From positions 62,001 to 126,000 of the forward strand of contig PBBL01000011.1 of NCBI GenBank assembly GCA_002716585.1: a DNA stretch of 64,000 nt, read 5' to 3'. Below are positions 7,812 through 17,765 of this stretch, piece by piece. The position numbers and the translations under genes were made by a program. This DNA is from Myxococcales bacterium (lineage in GTDB: Bacteria > Myxococcota_A > Bradymonadia > Bradymonadales > GCA-2716585). Positions within the stretch are counted from its first letter, which is position 1. Every line of letters starts with the position of its first letter. Under the pieces are notes generated by a model. It worked only from the letters and a program-made list of their open reading frames with translations, ran no database searches and was not told the origin of the DNA.

Positions 7812-7871
7812 AGTCTGCTCAGGGCGGCGCCGTTGATAGACTCCAGGCGCCAACCCACGAGGAGGCTTTCG

Positions 7872-10316
7872 ATGTTGGAACGGTGGCTGGAAGGTGTCGT
7901 GGAGCGGGTCGAGAGGCACCGGCTCGCTCTGATCGCAACGTTGTTGTTGACGACCGCGCTGCTCGGCAGCCAGATCCCCTCGCTGCGAGCCGACTTCACC
8001 CCCTCGGATCTGTTCGCCCGCTTTGAGGATCAGGAGCGCGTCGCTCAGCAGTTCCGCGAGACGTTTGGCAACACCGACAACGTCATCCTCGTCCTCGTCG
8101 AGTCGCCCGACGCCTTCGCCCCGGAGACGCTCCAGTACACCCACGCCCTCACCCAGTCCTTAGCCGCCGACACCCAGCACATCGCCCGCGCGCAGAGCCT
8201 CACCAACCTGTCTCTGCCTCGTCGCGTGCCCGAGGCGCTGCGCCAGAAGCAGGGGCCGGTCAACCCGATGGCGGCGTTCAACCCGGCCGCCGCCGCCGCC
8301 GCGATGATGCCCGCGAGCACCGCGCTCACCCCCATCGGGATCGAGCGCCTGACCACCGAGGTGTCGGCGGGCTGGGTCGCCACCGGGCCGCTGATCGAGG
8401 GCGACGCCCCGACCGCCGACGAGGTCGCTCAGCTGGAGCACGTCGCGCGCAACGCCCCGCTGCTCCAGCGGCGCCTGATCGGTGAGAGCCTGAAGGTGCT
8501 CGCGATCGCGCTGGTGCTACAGCCTGAGCTGACGCGCAACGATCAGATCGCCGAGGTGGTCGCCGCCGTGGAGCAGCGGCTGGCGGCCCGCCCTCCCCCC
8601 GAGGGCGTCGAGGTCCGCCTCGGGGGGCTGCCATACGTCCGCCATGAGGTGGTCGCCAACCTCCGCGGCGATCAGACCGTCCTGCTGCCGATGGCGATCG
8701 TGGTCTGCCTGATCATCATGGTGCTGTCGTTCCGGTGGTGGCCCGCGCTCGTGCTGCCGCTCGGCGCGATGGTGCTCTCGGCGGTCGCGCTCGTGGGGCT
8801 GATGGCCGCCGTCGGCGAGCCGTTCAACATCATCAACAACATCGTGCCGCTGCTCGTGATCATCATCGGCATCGCCGACAGCATCCACCTGCTGCACCGC
8901 TACGGCGAGGAGCTGGGCAGCGGCAAGGACCCGAAGGAGGCGATCCGAGAGACGGTGCGGGCGATGACCGTGGCCTGCTTTTTGACGTCGCTGACCACCG
9001 CGGTGGGGTTCGGCTCCCTGCTCGTGTCGCGGACCGACATCCTGCAACGCTTCGGGGTGACCGCGGCGGTGGGGGTGATGATCGCCTTCGTGGTCACGAT
9101 CACCTTCATCCCCTCCTGCCTCTACCTGCTCCCCGCCCCCGACCCGCGTCGCCTGGTTCAGGAGGACGGCTGGATCGAGGCCTGGATCGAGGCGCTGACC
9201 CGCCGCCTCCTCAAGGCGCGCTGGCCCATCCTGATCGGTGCGCTGCTGATCGGCGCGGCCTCGCTCTACGGCGCCCAGGGCTTGAGCGTCGACAACGCCG
9301 TCCTCGATCAGGTCGATGAAGGCGATCCGGTCTACACCACAACCCGCCTCCTGGAGCGTGAGTTTGGCGGCGTCCGCCCGCTGGAGCTGAACCTCACCAC
9401 CCCCGAGGGGCTCACCGCGGACGACCCGAGGATCCTCGCCGTGATGGAGGAGCTGCAAGGCTGGCTCGAAGAGCAGCCCGGGGTGCTGGCGACCACCTCC
9501 TACGTGGACTTCCTGCGTGAGATCTGGGTCGTGGCGACCGGCAACCCCGAGGCGAGGCGCGCCCCGCTGAGCGCCGAGGCGATCGGTGGCTTGATGGAGG
9601 TCCTCGACAAGGGCGGCCCGGGGGCGTTGTCGAGCTGGTTGTCCGCCGATCGCCACCAGGCGAGGGTCAACGTCCAGCTTGAGGACATCGGGGCGCAGGC
9701 CACCATCGCGCTGATCGAGCGGCTGGAGGAGCGCGCCGCCCCCGCGCTGGCGACCCTGCCGGGCGCCGAGCTTCAGCTGACCGGCGACGCCTACATCGGC
9801 TCGCAGGGGCTGGACATCGTCATCTGGGATCTGCTCACGAGCCTCCTGACGGCGATCGTGATCATCTTCGCGTTCATGACCGCGCTGCTGCGCAGCGTGC
9901 GCCTGGGGTTGCTGAGCGTGCCACCCAACGTCATCCCGCTGCTCGTCACCATGAGCTACATGACGCTGCGCGGCATCCCGCTCAACGCGGCGACGGTCAT
10001 CATCTTCTCCATCAGCGTCGGGCTCGCGGTCGATGGGACCATTCACATGCTGGCGCGCTTTCGGGAGGAGCTGCGCTCGCAGCGCGACCTGGATCAGGCG
10101 CTGATCCAGGCGACGCGCGGGACCGGCAAGGCGATCATCCTCACCTGCCTGTCGCTGATGCTCGGGTTCGGGGTCATGCTCTGGAGCTCCTTCCCGCCGG
10201 TGCGCCGCTTCGGAGAGCTGATCGCGGTGACCGTGTTCGGGTGCTTGCTGGCGACCCTCATCGTGCTGCCGCCGCTGCTCCGCATTGGCGCTCCAGAGCC
10301 CCCTTCAGAGGGATGA
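7872..10316 (+). CDS. MMPL/RND-family transporter
   Basis: An 814-residue inner-membrane protein with the two-half RND layout. One membrane helix precedes a large periplasmic domain, five helices follow (about 260-430), and the pattern is repeated. Each half has the family's conserved intramembrane acidic motif (GIADSIHLLHRYGEE near 333, GLAVDGTIHMLARF near 718), which marks proton-driven transport. Relatives export lipids, hopanoids or hydrophobic compounds; the cargo here cannot be read from sequence. ATG 7872 is set by ACGAGGAGG seven bases upstream; the open frame further upstream runs through the palindrome and is not coding. An acyl-CoA synthetase follows 124 bases later, suggesting a lipid role. 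Confidence 0.85.
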   Translation: MLERWLEGVVERVERHRLALIATLLLTTALLGSQIPSLRADFTPSDLFARFEDQERVAQQFRETFGNTDNVILVLVESPDAFAPETLQYTHALTQSLAADTQHIARAQSLTNLSLPRRVPEALRQKQGPVNPMAAFNPAAAAAAMMPASTALTPIGIERLTTEVSAGWVATGPLIEGDAPTADEVAQLEHVARNAPLLQRRLIGESLKVLAIALVLQPELTRNDQIAEVVAAVEQRLAARPPPEGVEVRLGGLPYVRHEVVANLRGDQTVLLPMAIVVCLIIMVLSFRWWPALVLPLGAMVLSAVALVGLMAAVGEPFNIINNIVPLLVIIIGIADSIHLLHRYGEELGSGKDPKEAIRETVRAMTVACFLTSLTTAVGFGSLLVSRTDILQRFGVTAAVGVMIAFVVTITFIPSCLYLLPAPDPRRLVQEDGWIEAWIEALTRRLLKARWPILIGALLIGAASLYGAQGLSVDNAVLDQVDEGDPVYTTTRLLEREFGGVRPLELNLTTPEGLTADDPRILAVMEELQGWLEEQPGVLATTSYVDFLREIWVVATGNPEARRAPLSAEAIGGLMEVLDKGGPGALSSWLSADRHQARVNVQLEDIGAQATIALIERLEERAAPALATLPGAELQLTGDAYIGSQGLDIVIWDLLTSLLTAIVIIFAFMTALLRSVRLGLLSVPPNVIPLLVTMSYMTLRGIPLNAATVIIFSISVGLAVDGTIHMLARFREELRSQRDLDQALIQATRGTGKAIILTCLSLMLGFGVMLWSSFPPVRRFGELIAVTVFGCLLATLIVLPPLLRIGAPEPPSEG

Positions 10317-10440
10317 TTGAGGCGACCGGCGCCTCAACCCTTGTCAAAACAGCACCAACGGGCCATCCTGGGGCATTGATGGGACGTGATCGAACACAAC
10401 GACCTCCTCGAAGGGAGGGGACCATACAGGGAGACGCCGC

Positions 10441-12291
10441 ATGGCCTTGAAGATCAAGACACTCGCACAACTGCTCCACACCCGCGCGGAGAAGACCCCC
10501 AGCCACCCCGCCATCCGCACCAAGAAGGGCGGCTCCTGGAGCGACAGCTCCTGGAAGCAGGTCGCGGACCGCGCCGACGTCATCGCCGCGGGCATCCTCT
10601 CCGGCCCGGTCGAGCTACAGGACAACGACATCGTCGGGATCCTCGGTCAGACCAGCGAGGACTGGCTGACGATTGACTTCGGGGCTCTCTCGATCGGGCT
10701 CCAGACCGTGCCGATCTACGCCTCGTTGCTGCCGGAGGAGGTCGGGTACGCCCACGTGGACACCGACATCAAGCTGGTCTTCCTCGACAACGCCGACCAG
10801 CTGGCGAAGGTCCGCAAGATGCGCGAGGGCTTCACCTTCTTCGACAAGGATTACAGCGCCGACGAGGTGAACCTCAAGCACATCGTCGTCATCGACCCCA
10901 AGGGCATCGACCCCGCGGACGACTGGGAGAGCCTCGCCGACCTGGAGAAGCGCGGCGCGGAGAAGCTGGAGGAGCTGCGCGACGAGCTCACGCGCCGCCG
11001 GGAGGGCGCCGAGCCCGATCAGATCGCCACCTACACCTACACCTCCGGGACCACCGGCCCGCCCAAGGCGGTCATCCAGACCCACGAGAACCACCTGTCC
11101 ATGGCGAGGCAGGTCGCGCAGGTCAATGTCATCAACGATCAGATGCAGGCAGGCGGGCTTTTTCTGTTTTTGCCGCTGGCGCACTCCTTCGGGCGCCTGA
11201 TCCAGTTCGCGGCCCCCTACAACGACGTCCCCCTCGTCATCAGCAGCGTCCCGACGCTCGCCGACGACGTCCGCTCCTCGCGCCCCGGCTTCTTCCCGGG
11301 CGCGCCGCGCGTCTACGAGAAGATGAAGGCCAAGGTCGACGTCGCCCTCGCAGGAGCCCCCGCCATCCGCAAGGCGCTGGCCAACTGGGCCCTCAAGACC
11401 GGAGAGGCCACCATCCCCTACCGCAGCAGCGGCAAGCCGATCCCGGGCCTGCTCAACATGCGCTACAAGCTCGCCGACAAGCTGGTCCTGAGCAAGCTGC
11501 GCGCGCGCCTCGGCATGGACCGCACCGTCGCGCTCCTCTCGGGCTCCGCGCCCCTCGATCCCGACGTCCACACCTTCTTCATGGCGTGCGGCCTGGAGCT
11601 GTACGAGGGCTATGGCCTGACCGAGACCTGCCCGGCGCTGAGCTGCAACCTCCCTGGTAAGATTCGGATTGGCACCGTCGGGGTCGCGCTCCCCGAGGTC
11701 ACCCTCAAGATCGCCGAGGACGGCGAGATCCTCGCCAAGGGCCCCAACATCACCCAGGGCTACCTCAACCGCCCCGAGGCGACCAGCGCCGCCTTCGACG
11801 ACGAGGGCTGGTTCCACACGGGCGACCTTGGGAGCATCGACAGCGACGGCTTCGTCAAGATCACCGGGCGCAAGAAGGAGCTGATCAAGACCTCCGGCGG
11901 CAAGTACGTCGCCCCGGCCAAGATCGAGGGGCGCCTCAAGGGGCTGCCCATCATCCAGGAGGCCGTCGTCATCGGTGACAAGCGCAACTACTGCGTCGCG
12001 CTGATCGCCATCGACCCCGACGACCTCAAGGACTTCGCTGACCAGCGCGGGATCGCCGCCGATCAGAACTCCCCCGAGGTCAAGAAGGCGATCGACGACC
12101 ACCTCGCCGAGGTCAACAGCGGGCTCGCCAGCTTCGAGACCATCAAGTACTACACGATCACGCCCGAGCCGATGTCCATCGAGAACGGGCTGCTGACCGC
12201 CTCCCTCAAGGTCAAGCGCAGCGTCGTCGAGGAGCGCTACGCGGACGAGATCGACGCCATGTACTCGTCGGCCAAGAAACCCGGCAAGTGA
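10441..12291 (+). CDS. Long-chain-fatty-acid--CoA ligase (AMP-binding)
   Basis: A 616-residue ANL-superfamily enzyme that activates fatty acids to acyl-CoA through an acyl-adenylate. Seen in the sequence: the P-loop TSGTTGPPKAVIQTH (about 201-215), the A5 motif GYGLTETCPALS (about 390), HTGDLG (about 460) and the hinge and lysine segment GRKKELIKTSGGKYVAP (about 477-493). Length and the long insert before TSGTTG fit the FadD15/FAA type rather than short-chain ligases. ATG 10441 follows GGGAGACGCCGC. It lies downstream of the MMPL exporter and may supply or use its lipid substrate; cotranscription across 124 bases is possible but unproven. Confidence 0.9.
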   Translation: MALKIKTLAQLLHTRAEKTPSHPAIRTKKGGSWSDSSWKQVADRADVIAAGILSGPVELQDNDIVGILGQTSEDWLTIDFGALSIGLQTVPIYASLLPEEVGYAHVDTDIKLVFLDNADQLAKVRKMREGFTFFDKDYSADEVNLKHIVVIDPKGIDPADDWESLADLEKRGAEKLEELRDELTRRREGAEPDQIATYTYTSGTTGPPKAVIQTHENHLSMARQVAQVNVINDQMQAGGLFLFLPLAHSFGRLIQFAAPYNDVPLVISSVPTLADDVRSSRPGFFPGAPRVYEKMKAKVDVALAGAPAIRKALANWALKTGEATIPYRSSGKPIPGLLNMRYKLADKLVLSKLRARLGMDRTVALLSGSAPLDPDVHTFFMACGLELYEGYGLTETCPALSCNLPGKIRIGTVGVALPEVTLKIAEDGEILAKGPNITQGYLNRPEATSAAFDDEGWFHTGDLGSIDSDGFVKITGRKKELIKTSGGKYVAPAKIEGRLKGLPIIQEAVVIGDKRNYCVALIAIDPDDLKDFADQRGIAADQNSPEVKKAIDDHLAEVNSGLASFETIKYYTITPEPMSIENGLLTASLKVKRSVVEERYADEIDAMYSSAKKPGK

Positions 12292-12300
12292 GCCATCTCG

Positions 12301-12331
12301 CGCCGCCGCCCCTCAACGCGGCGCGGCGGCG
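12301..12331. terminator. GC-rich hairpin between convergent genes
   Basis: CGCCGCCGC (12301-12309) pairs perfectly with GCGGCGGCG (12323-12331). It sits between the acyl-CoA ligase stop and the end of the convergent leucine-rich-repeat gene. There is no T run, so termination is inferred from position and stem strength. Confidence 0.45.
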
Positions 12332-12339
12332 TGAGAGGC

Positions 12340-13263
12340 TCACTCCGTGACCGACGCGTAGAACCACCCGTCTCCGTCGTCCGACTTCTGCCCATCGACA
12401 TAGACCCGGCCATCCCAGGCGGCCCGGAGCCGCTCCGACATCGCGTCGCTGATGAAGTTGTCCGAGACGTCCAGCCGCTCCAGCCTGGCGAGCGCCGGGT
12501 TGTTCAGGAGGTGCTCCGCCCCCTCGTCCGTCATCGTACCCATCGACAGATCGAGCGTCTTGATCTGCTCCAGGATCGGCGCCCCGGCGAGGTTCAGCGC
12601 GATGTCGTTGGCGAACTCGCTGTTCATCAACCCCAGCGACGTCAGCTTCGGGAACAGCTTCCCCGACAGGATCGGCGCCAGATCCGCCACCGTCGCGTCA
12701 CCGCCGTAGTTGTCCGACCCCAACCACAGCTCCAGGTGCTCCAGGTTCGGGAGGTTCAAGGCGCAGATCTCCGCCACGGTCCCCGACGCCAACCCCCCCG
12801 TCTCCACGATCAGGCGCCGCAGCCCCTCGTGGCGCACCGCGTGGAACGACAACCCCTCGCCGCCGCGCACCCGCAGCGTCTTGAGCTTCGGGTACGCCTC
12901 CAGCACCGGCGACACGTCGCTCTGCTGCAACCAGGAGATCTCACACTCCTCGTAGATCACGTCGGGGAAGAAGACCGCCTCCAGGCTGGTCAGCTCGCCC
13001 GCCGCGCCCTTGAGCAGCTCCACCAGCGCGCTCGTGCTCGCGTCGAACATCTCCTCGTCCCACGCGCCCAGGATCAACGCCTCCAGCTTCCCCCGATTGG
13101 GATCCTTCATCAACGCGTCCCACTGCCTTGAGAACGCCTCCTGATCACCCCAGTCCGAGCGCAGCGCATACGCTTCGCCTTGAGGCTTGGTGACACCCTT
13201 CTCCACGTCGTACAGGACGACGTCCCGCCCTTCAAAGGTGATCGCGTGATTGCCGATGGTCAT
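12340..13263 (-). CDS. Leucine-rich-repeat protein (STM4015-like)
   Basis: A 307-residue cytoplasmic protein that opens MTIGNHAITFEGRDVVLYDV. After about residue 120 it carries repeated units of the form LxxLxLxxN (for example LKTLRVRGGEGL, LEHLELWLGSDN, LTSLGLMNSEF, LERLDVSDNFI), that is, five to six leucine-rich repeats forming a binding solenoid. The domain order matches bacterial STM4015-family proteins, for which no function is established. Start 13263 follows a GAGGGAGGGAGAGGG ribosome site; the longer frame begins without one. It is divergent from the glycosyltransferase operon and convergent with the acyl-CoA ligase gene. Confidence 0.75.
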   Translation of the reverse strand: MTIGNHAITFEGRDVVLYDVEKGVTKPQGEAYALRSDWGDQEAFSRQWDALMKDPNRGKLEALILGAWDEEMFDASTSALVELLKGAAGELTSLEAVFFPDVIYEECEISWLQQSDVSPVLEAYPKLKTLRVRGGEGLSFHAVRHEGLRRLIVETGGLASGTVAEICALNLPNLEHLELWLGSDNYGGDATVADLAPILSGKLFPKLTSLGLMNSEFANDIALNLAGAPILEQIKTLDLSMGTMTDEGAEHLLNNPALARLERLDVSDNFISDAMSERLRAAWDGRVYVDGQKSDDGDGWFYASVTE

Positions 13264-13377
13264 CCCTCTCCCTCCCTCGAAACATGAATACACGTTCAGT
13301 TAACACACCGCACCCAGACCGTCAAGCGCTCGCTCAACCCATGTGACCACAAGGTCCTCGCCCACCAGGGGTTGACG

Positions 13378-13407
13378 TTGACAGCCCACGAGTTCATCCG
13401 TTAGCAT
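13378..13407 (+). promoter_or_regulatory. Candidate promoter of the polysaccharide-type operon
   Basis: A consensus TTGACA at 13378-13383 and TAGCAT at 13402-13407 are separated by 18 bases. The -10 box ends 34 bases before the first glycosyltransferase ATG. It would drive the four-gene run 13442-20697. Sequence match only. Confidence 0.45.
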
Positions 13408-13441
13408 CCTTGCTGCCTGGGTTCAACGACCACAGTGAACC

Positions 13442-14611
13442 ATGCCGGTTAAAGTTGCCCACATCTGCGCCGTCCCTTCAAGCCTGAAGTTCCTGCTGTC
13501 CGATCAGATGCGCTATCTGGAGGAACAGGGCTATGAAATCCACGCCATCAGCTCACCTGGACCCTACCAGGACGACATCATCGAGCAGCTCGATGGCCGC
13601 TGGTACCCGGCGCGCATCAGCCGCTCGATCTCACCGCTGGACGACCTGCGCGGCGTCTGGGACGTCGCCCGCGTCTGCGCCCGGGAGCGGTTCGACATCG
13701 TCCACACCCACACCCCCAAGGGGACCCTGCTCGGGCAGCTCGGCGCCCACCTCGGCCGCGTCCCCATCGTCATCCAGACGCTGCACGGGTTCTACTTCAT
13801 CGCGTTGGAGGAGGGCAGCCTGAGCCGCCGCCTCGTCCACGCGCTGGAGACCTTCACCTGCCGCGCCACCTCCGAGCTGGTGCTCTCCCAGAACGCTGAA
13901 GACGTCGCGCGCCTCCTCCGCGAAGGCGTGTGCGGCCCCGACAAGGCCCAGGTGCTCGGCAACGGCATCGACATCTCCCGCTTCAAGCCGCGCGACTTCG
14001 ACGACGACGAACTGCGCCGCCGACGCGAGGCCGTCGGGCTCAAGCCGGACGGACCCGTCCTCGGCATCGTCGGGCGGTACGTGCTCGGCAAGGGGTACCG
14101 CGAGCTGTGCGAGGCGGTTCAACTCCTGGCGCCGCGCTACCCCACCCTCCAGGTGCTCGCCATCGGCGCCAGACCGACCTCCGAGCGTCCCGAGGAGGTG
14201 TTCCTCCCCGACCAGGATCCCATCGCCGGGGAGCGCTTCGTCTGCCTCTACGACCGACAGGACATGGAGGAGCTGTACCGGCTCATGGACCTGTTCGTCC
14301 TCCCCTCCTGGCGCGAGGGGATGCCGCGCTCCTCCATGGAGGCCTCGGCCACCGGGCTGGCCGTCGTCACCACCGACGTCCGCGGCTGCCGCGAGACGGT
14401 CACCCACGACGACAACGGGCTGCTGGTTGAAGTCCGCAACAGTCGCCTGCTCGCCGAAGCGATCGCTGCACTCCTCGACGACCCCGAGCGCCGCGAGGCG
14501 ATGGGGCGACGTGGGCTCCAGCGCGCCCGCGACGAGTTCGATCAACAGGTCGTGTTTCGCCGCGTCGCGGACAGCTACGCTGCCCTGCTCAAGCGCCACG
14601 TGCGAGCGTAG
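13442..14611 (+). CDS. Glycosyltransferase family 4 (GT-B fold)
   Basis: A 389-residue GT4 enzyme. The N-terminal Rossmann half begins VKVAHICAVPSSLKFLL and contains FDIVHTHTPKGTLLGQL (about 84-100), typical of acceptor-binding domains of exopolysaccharide transferases. The C-terminal half has the donor-binding GRYVLGKGYREL (about 210) and the E-x7-E pair in EGMPRSSMEASATG near 295, used by retaining GT4 enzymes to bind the sugar nucleotide. It transfers a sugar from a nucleotide donor in the cytoplasm; donor and acceptor cannot be deduced. First gene of the operon, 65 bases before asnB. Confidence 0.88.
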   Translation: MPVKVAHICAVPSSLKFLLSDQMRYLEEQGYEIHAISSPGPYQDDIIEQLDGRWYPARISRSISPLDDLRGVWDVARVCARERFDIVHTHTPKGTLLGQLGAHLGRVPIVIQTLHGFYFIALEEGSLSRRLVHALETFTCRATSELVLSQNAEDVARLLREGVCGPDKAQVLGNGIDISRFKPRDFDDDELRRRREAVGLKPDGPVLGIVGRYVLGKGYRELCEAVQLLAPRYPTLQVLAIGARPTSERPEEVFLPDQDPIAGERFVCLYDRQDMEELYRLMDLFVLPSWREGMPRSSMEASATGLAVVTTDVRGCRETVTHDDNGLLVEVRNSRLLAEAIAALLDDPERREAMGRRGLQRARDEFDQQVVFRRVADSYAALLKRHVRA

Positions 14612-14676
14612 CCTCCGCCCGCTTCGACCCTTCTCCCCCACCCCGAAAACCGGGTGGATCCACAACGGAGTTGACC

Positions 14677-16566
14677 ATGTGCGGCATCATCGGCGGGTGG
14701 ACCCCGCGACCGCTCCCCAACGCGGCGCTTGAAACCGCCCTCACGGCGATCACCCACCGCGGCCCGGACGACTCAGGCACACACCGCGACGCCGAGGCGT
14801 TCATCGGCATGCGGCGGCTGTCGATCATCGACCTCGCCGGAGGCCACCAGCCGATCTTCAACGAAGATCGCACCGTCGCGGTCGTCTTCAACGGCGAGAT
14901 CTACAACTACAAGGAGCTGATCCCCCCACTCAAGCGCGCCGGGCACCGCTTCACCACCGAGTCCGACACCGAGGTCCTCGTCCACCTCTGGGAGGAGCAC
15001 GGCACCGACATGTGCCGCCCCCTGCGCGGCATGTTCGCCTTCGCCATCTGGGACGCTCGTCAGCAGCTCCTGTTCGTCGCCCGCGACCGCTTCGGCAAGA
15101 AACCCCTCTACCTGACCGAGACCCGCGACGGCGGCCTCCTCTTCGCCTCCGAACTCAAGGCCCTCCGCCCACTGGCCCACGCCGCCGGGCAGCGCTGGAC
15201 CGTCCGCCCCCAGGCGCTCTACGACTACGCCTCGCTCTCCTTCATCCCCCAACCCCGCACCGTGTACAACGAGGTGCGTATGCTCCCCGCGGGCTGCTGG
15301 ATGCTCTGGAACGGCGCCTCACTGCGCGAAGCCAGCTACTGGGACCCGCCGCTCACCCCCAAGACCAGCCTCTCCTACGACGCGGCCCAGGCCCGCGTCC
15401 GCGAGATACTCGCGGACGCCGTCCGACTGAGGCTGCGCAGCGACGTCCCCCTCGGCGTCTTCCTCTCGGGCGGCGTCGACTCCACCGTCATCGCCTACGA
15501 GGCCTCCCGCGTCGTCGGCGACCAGCTCCAGGCCTTCACCGTCAGCACCGGCGACCCCAGGCTCGATGAATCCGCGGTCGCCCAGCGCACCGCCGCGGCG
15601 CTCGGCATCCGCCAGACCCTGCTCCGCCTCGAAGTCAGCCCCTTGGAGGAGCTGCAACGCCTCGTGCGCCAATACGATCAGCCCTTCGCCGACTCCAGCG
15701 CGATCCCCTCACTCGCCCTCTCCCGGCTCGCTCGACAACACGTCACCGTCGTCCTCAACGGCGACGGCGGCGATGAGCTGTTCGCCGGGTACCGCCGCTA
15801 CGTCGCCGCCACCTGGCTCGACCGCCTCCGCTGGATCCCCGCCCCCTGGCGACGCGCCGCCGTCCAGCTCATCGACCGCCTCGCCCCTCCCCACCGCTCA
15901 CCCGCGGCGATGGCGCGGCGGCTCCTGCATGGCACCCTGCAACGCCCCGGCGCCCGCTACCTCGCCTGGACCGCGAACACCCTCTTCAAGGAGGACATGC
16001 CCGCCTGGTGGCTCGGCCCACCCCACATGCGCCCCACCGAGGACTGGATCGAGACCCTCCTGCCCCAGGGCGTCTCCGCGCTCGACACCCAGCTCGGCGG
16101 CGACCACTGGATCATCCTCCTGAGCGACCTCCTCGTCAAAATGGACATCGCCACCATGGCCGCCTCGCTGGAGGCGCGCTCACCCCTCCTGGATCACGTG
16201 CTCGCCGAGTTCGCCGTCACCCTGCCCGACCATTACCGCGTCCGCCGCGGCCAGCCCAAGGCGATCCTCCGCGACGCCTACCGCGGGCGCATCCCCACCG
16301 AAGTCACCGAGGCCCCCAAGCGAGGCTTCGAGGTCCCGATGATCCGCTGGCTCGACCACGACCTCAAGCCCCTGCTCATGGACACCGTCGGCTCACCCTC
16401 GGCCCGGGTCCGCGACTGGTTCTCAGGGAGACAGCTCGACGCCCTCATCGACGGCTCCGCGCTCCAGGACCGCAACCGCGCCTACCTCCTCTACTCCATG
16501 CTCGTCCTTGAGCTGTGGCTGCGCCAGGAGGAGGCCGACGCCCTCAACCCCAGCGGCTCCCCATGA
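14677..16566 (+). CDS. asnB: Asparagine synthase (glutamine-hydrolysing) family amidotransferase
   Basis: A 629-residue AsnB-type enzyme. Cys2 of MCGIIGG is the class II glutaminase nucleophile, and HRGPDDSG, FNGEIYNY and ARDRFGKKPLY complete the glutaminase site. The synthetase half carries the pyrophosphatase loop LSGGVDST near 264, which adenylates the acceptor carboxylate. ATG 14677 rather than the upstream TTG gives the required N-terminal Met-Cys. Placement between two glycosyltransferases, with its stop overlapping the second (ATGA), is the usual context of AsnB paralogues that amidate a sugar-acid or peptide in surface polysaccharides, so it may not serve free asparagine synthesis. 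That role is inferred. Confidence 0.88.
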   Translation: MCGIIGGWTPRPLPNAALETALTAITHRGPDDSGTHRDAEAFIGMRRLSIIDLAGGHQPIFNEDRTVAVVFNGEIYNYKELIPPLKRAGHRFTTESDTEVLVHLWEEHGTDMCRPLRGMFAFAIWDARQQLLFVARDRFGKKPLYLTETRDGGLLFASELKALRPLAHAAGQRWTVRPQALYDYASLSFIPQPRTVYNEVRMLPAGCWMLWNGASLREASYWDPPLTPKTSLSYDAAQARVREILADAVRLRLRSDVPLGVFLSGGVDSTVIAYEASRVVGDQLQAFTVSTGDPRLDESAVAQRTAAALGIRQTLLRLEVSPLEELQRLVRQYDQPFADSSAIPSLALSRLARQHVTVVLNGDGGDELFAGYRRYVAATWLDRLRWIPAPWRRAAVQLIDRLAPPHRSPAAMARRLLHGTLQRPGARYLAWTANTLFKEDMPAWWLGPPHMRPTEDWIETLLPQGVSALDTQLGGDHWIILLSDLLVKMDIATMAASLEARSPLLDHVLAEFAVTLPDHYRVRRGQPKAILRDAYRGRIPTEVTEAPKRGFEVPMIRWLDHDLKPLLMDTVGSPSARVRDWFSGRQLDALIDGSALQDRNRAYLLYSMLVLELWLRQEEADALNPSGSP

Positions 16567-17765
16567 CGCGCCTCAAGGTGCTCCACATCTCCACCCAGTC
16601 GGCGACCGCGTTTCGCTTCGTCCTCCCCTTCGCCCGATGGCTCCGTGCCCATGAACACGAGGTCCACCTCGCCAGCTCCGAACTCGCCTACCCCGACGCG
16701 GAGAGCTTCGTCGCCCCGATCCGCCGCAGCGGCCTGCCCTTTCACCCCATCGCCATCCCCCGCGCCATCGAGCCGCTCGCCGACCTCAAGGCGCTCGCCC
16801 ACGCCTGGACCCTCATCCGCCGCGAGCGCTTCGACATCGTCCACACCCACAACGCCAAGGCCGGGGTCATCGGGCGCCTCGCCGCCCGCCTCGCGGGGTG
16901 CCCCGTCGTCATCCACACCAACCACGGGCTCCCCTTCTTCGTCGCCGACCGCTTCACCCTCCCCGAGAACATCGCCCACCTCCTCCTGGAGGCCTCCATC
17001 GCCCGCCTGACCGACGTCATCTTCGTCGTCTCCGTCGCCGAGCAGGAGAAGATGGCCCGCTTCAACATCACCCCCGCCCGCGACGTCGTCCAGATCGGCC
17101 AGGGCATCGACCTCAGCCACTTCGACCCACAACGCGTCTCCGCCGAGCGCCTCCGCCACCTCCGCACGCGCTGGGGCATCCCCCCCAAAGCCCCGGTCGT
17201 CGGCACGATCGCCCGACTCGTCCACCACAAAGGCGTCGACGTCCTGCTTCGCGCGGTCGCTCGCCTCTCCTCAACGCACCCCGACCTCCACACCCTGATC
17301 ATCGGCGACGGCGACGAGCTGACCGCGCTCAAGCGGCTCGCCCGCGAGCTTGGCGTCGCCACGCGCGTCACCTTCACCGGCTACCTCAAGGACCCCCGCG
17401 ACACCCGCGACGCCTACCGCCTCATGACCCTCTTCTGCCTGCCGACCTGCTGGGAGAGCTTCGGGGTCGTCTTCGCCGAGGCGATGGCCATGCAGATCCC
17501 GATCGTCGCCACCGACCTCCCCCCCATCAACGCCGTCGTCTCCGCCGGGGAGACCGGGCTGCTCGCCCCCCGCGACGACGCCGCGGGCTTCTCACGGGCC
17601 ATCGCGCGCCTGCTCGACGACCCCGACCTCCGCGCCGCCTTCGGCGCGGCTGGGCGACGACGCGCGCAACGTCTTTTTTCAGAAGAGCGCCTCTTCAGTA
17701 CGATGCTTGAACACTACCTCCGCGTGTCCACACGCCCCAAGCTCGGAGACCCTCATGAGCGATGA
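16563..17765 (+). CDS. Glycosyltransferase family 4 (second of the operon)
   Basis: A 400-residue GT-B enzyme. LKVLHISTQSATAFRFVLP opens the acceptor-binding Rossmann domain and FDIVHTHNAKAGVIGRLAA lies near 90, closely parallel to the first glycosyltransferase of this operon. The donor half has ARLVHHKGVDVLLRAVARL near 220 and the E-x7-E pair in ESFGVVFAEAM near 300. The chemistry is sugar transfer with retention, inferred from family GT4. The ATG at 16563 overlaps the asnB stop (ATGA), and the 3' end overlaps the next gene by 11 bases. The two GT4 enzymes probably act in sequence on one glycan. Confidence 0.88.
   Translation: MTRLKVLHISTQSATAFRFVLPFARWLRAHEHEVHLASSELAYPDAESFVAPIRRSGLPFHPIAIPRAIEPLADLKALAHAWTLIRRERFDIVHTHNAKAGVIGRLAARLAGCPVVIHTNHGLPFFVADRFTLPENIAHLLLEASIARLTDVIFVVSVAEQEKMARFNITPARDVVQIGQGIDLSHFDPQRVSAERLRHLRTRWGIPPKAPVVGTIARLVHHKGVDVLLRAVARLSSTHPDLHTLIIGDGDELTALKRLARELGVATRVTFTGYLKDPRDTRDAYRLMTLFCLPTCWESFGVVFAEAMAMQIPIVATDLPPINAVVSAGETGLLAPRDDAAGFSRAIARLLDDPDLRAAFGAAGRRRAQRLFSEERLFSTMLEHYLRVSTRPKLGDPHER

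Noticed and set aside
7605..7871. 89-codon N-terminal extension of the MMPL transporter
   Set aside because: It runs through the palindrome and promoter, and a strong ribosome site precedes ATG 7872.
13264..13330. TTGACG-N17-TAACTG as promoter of the leucine-rich-repeat gene
   Set aside because: The -10 box matches only two consensus bases, so it is too weak to list as a feature.
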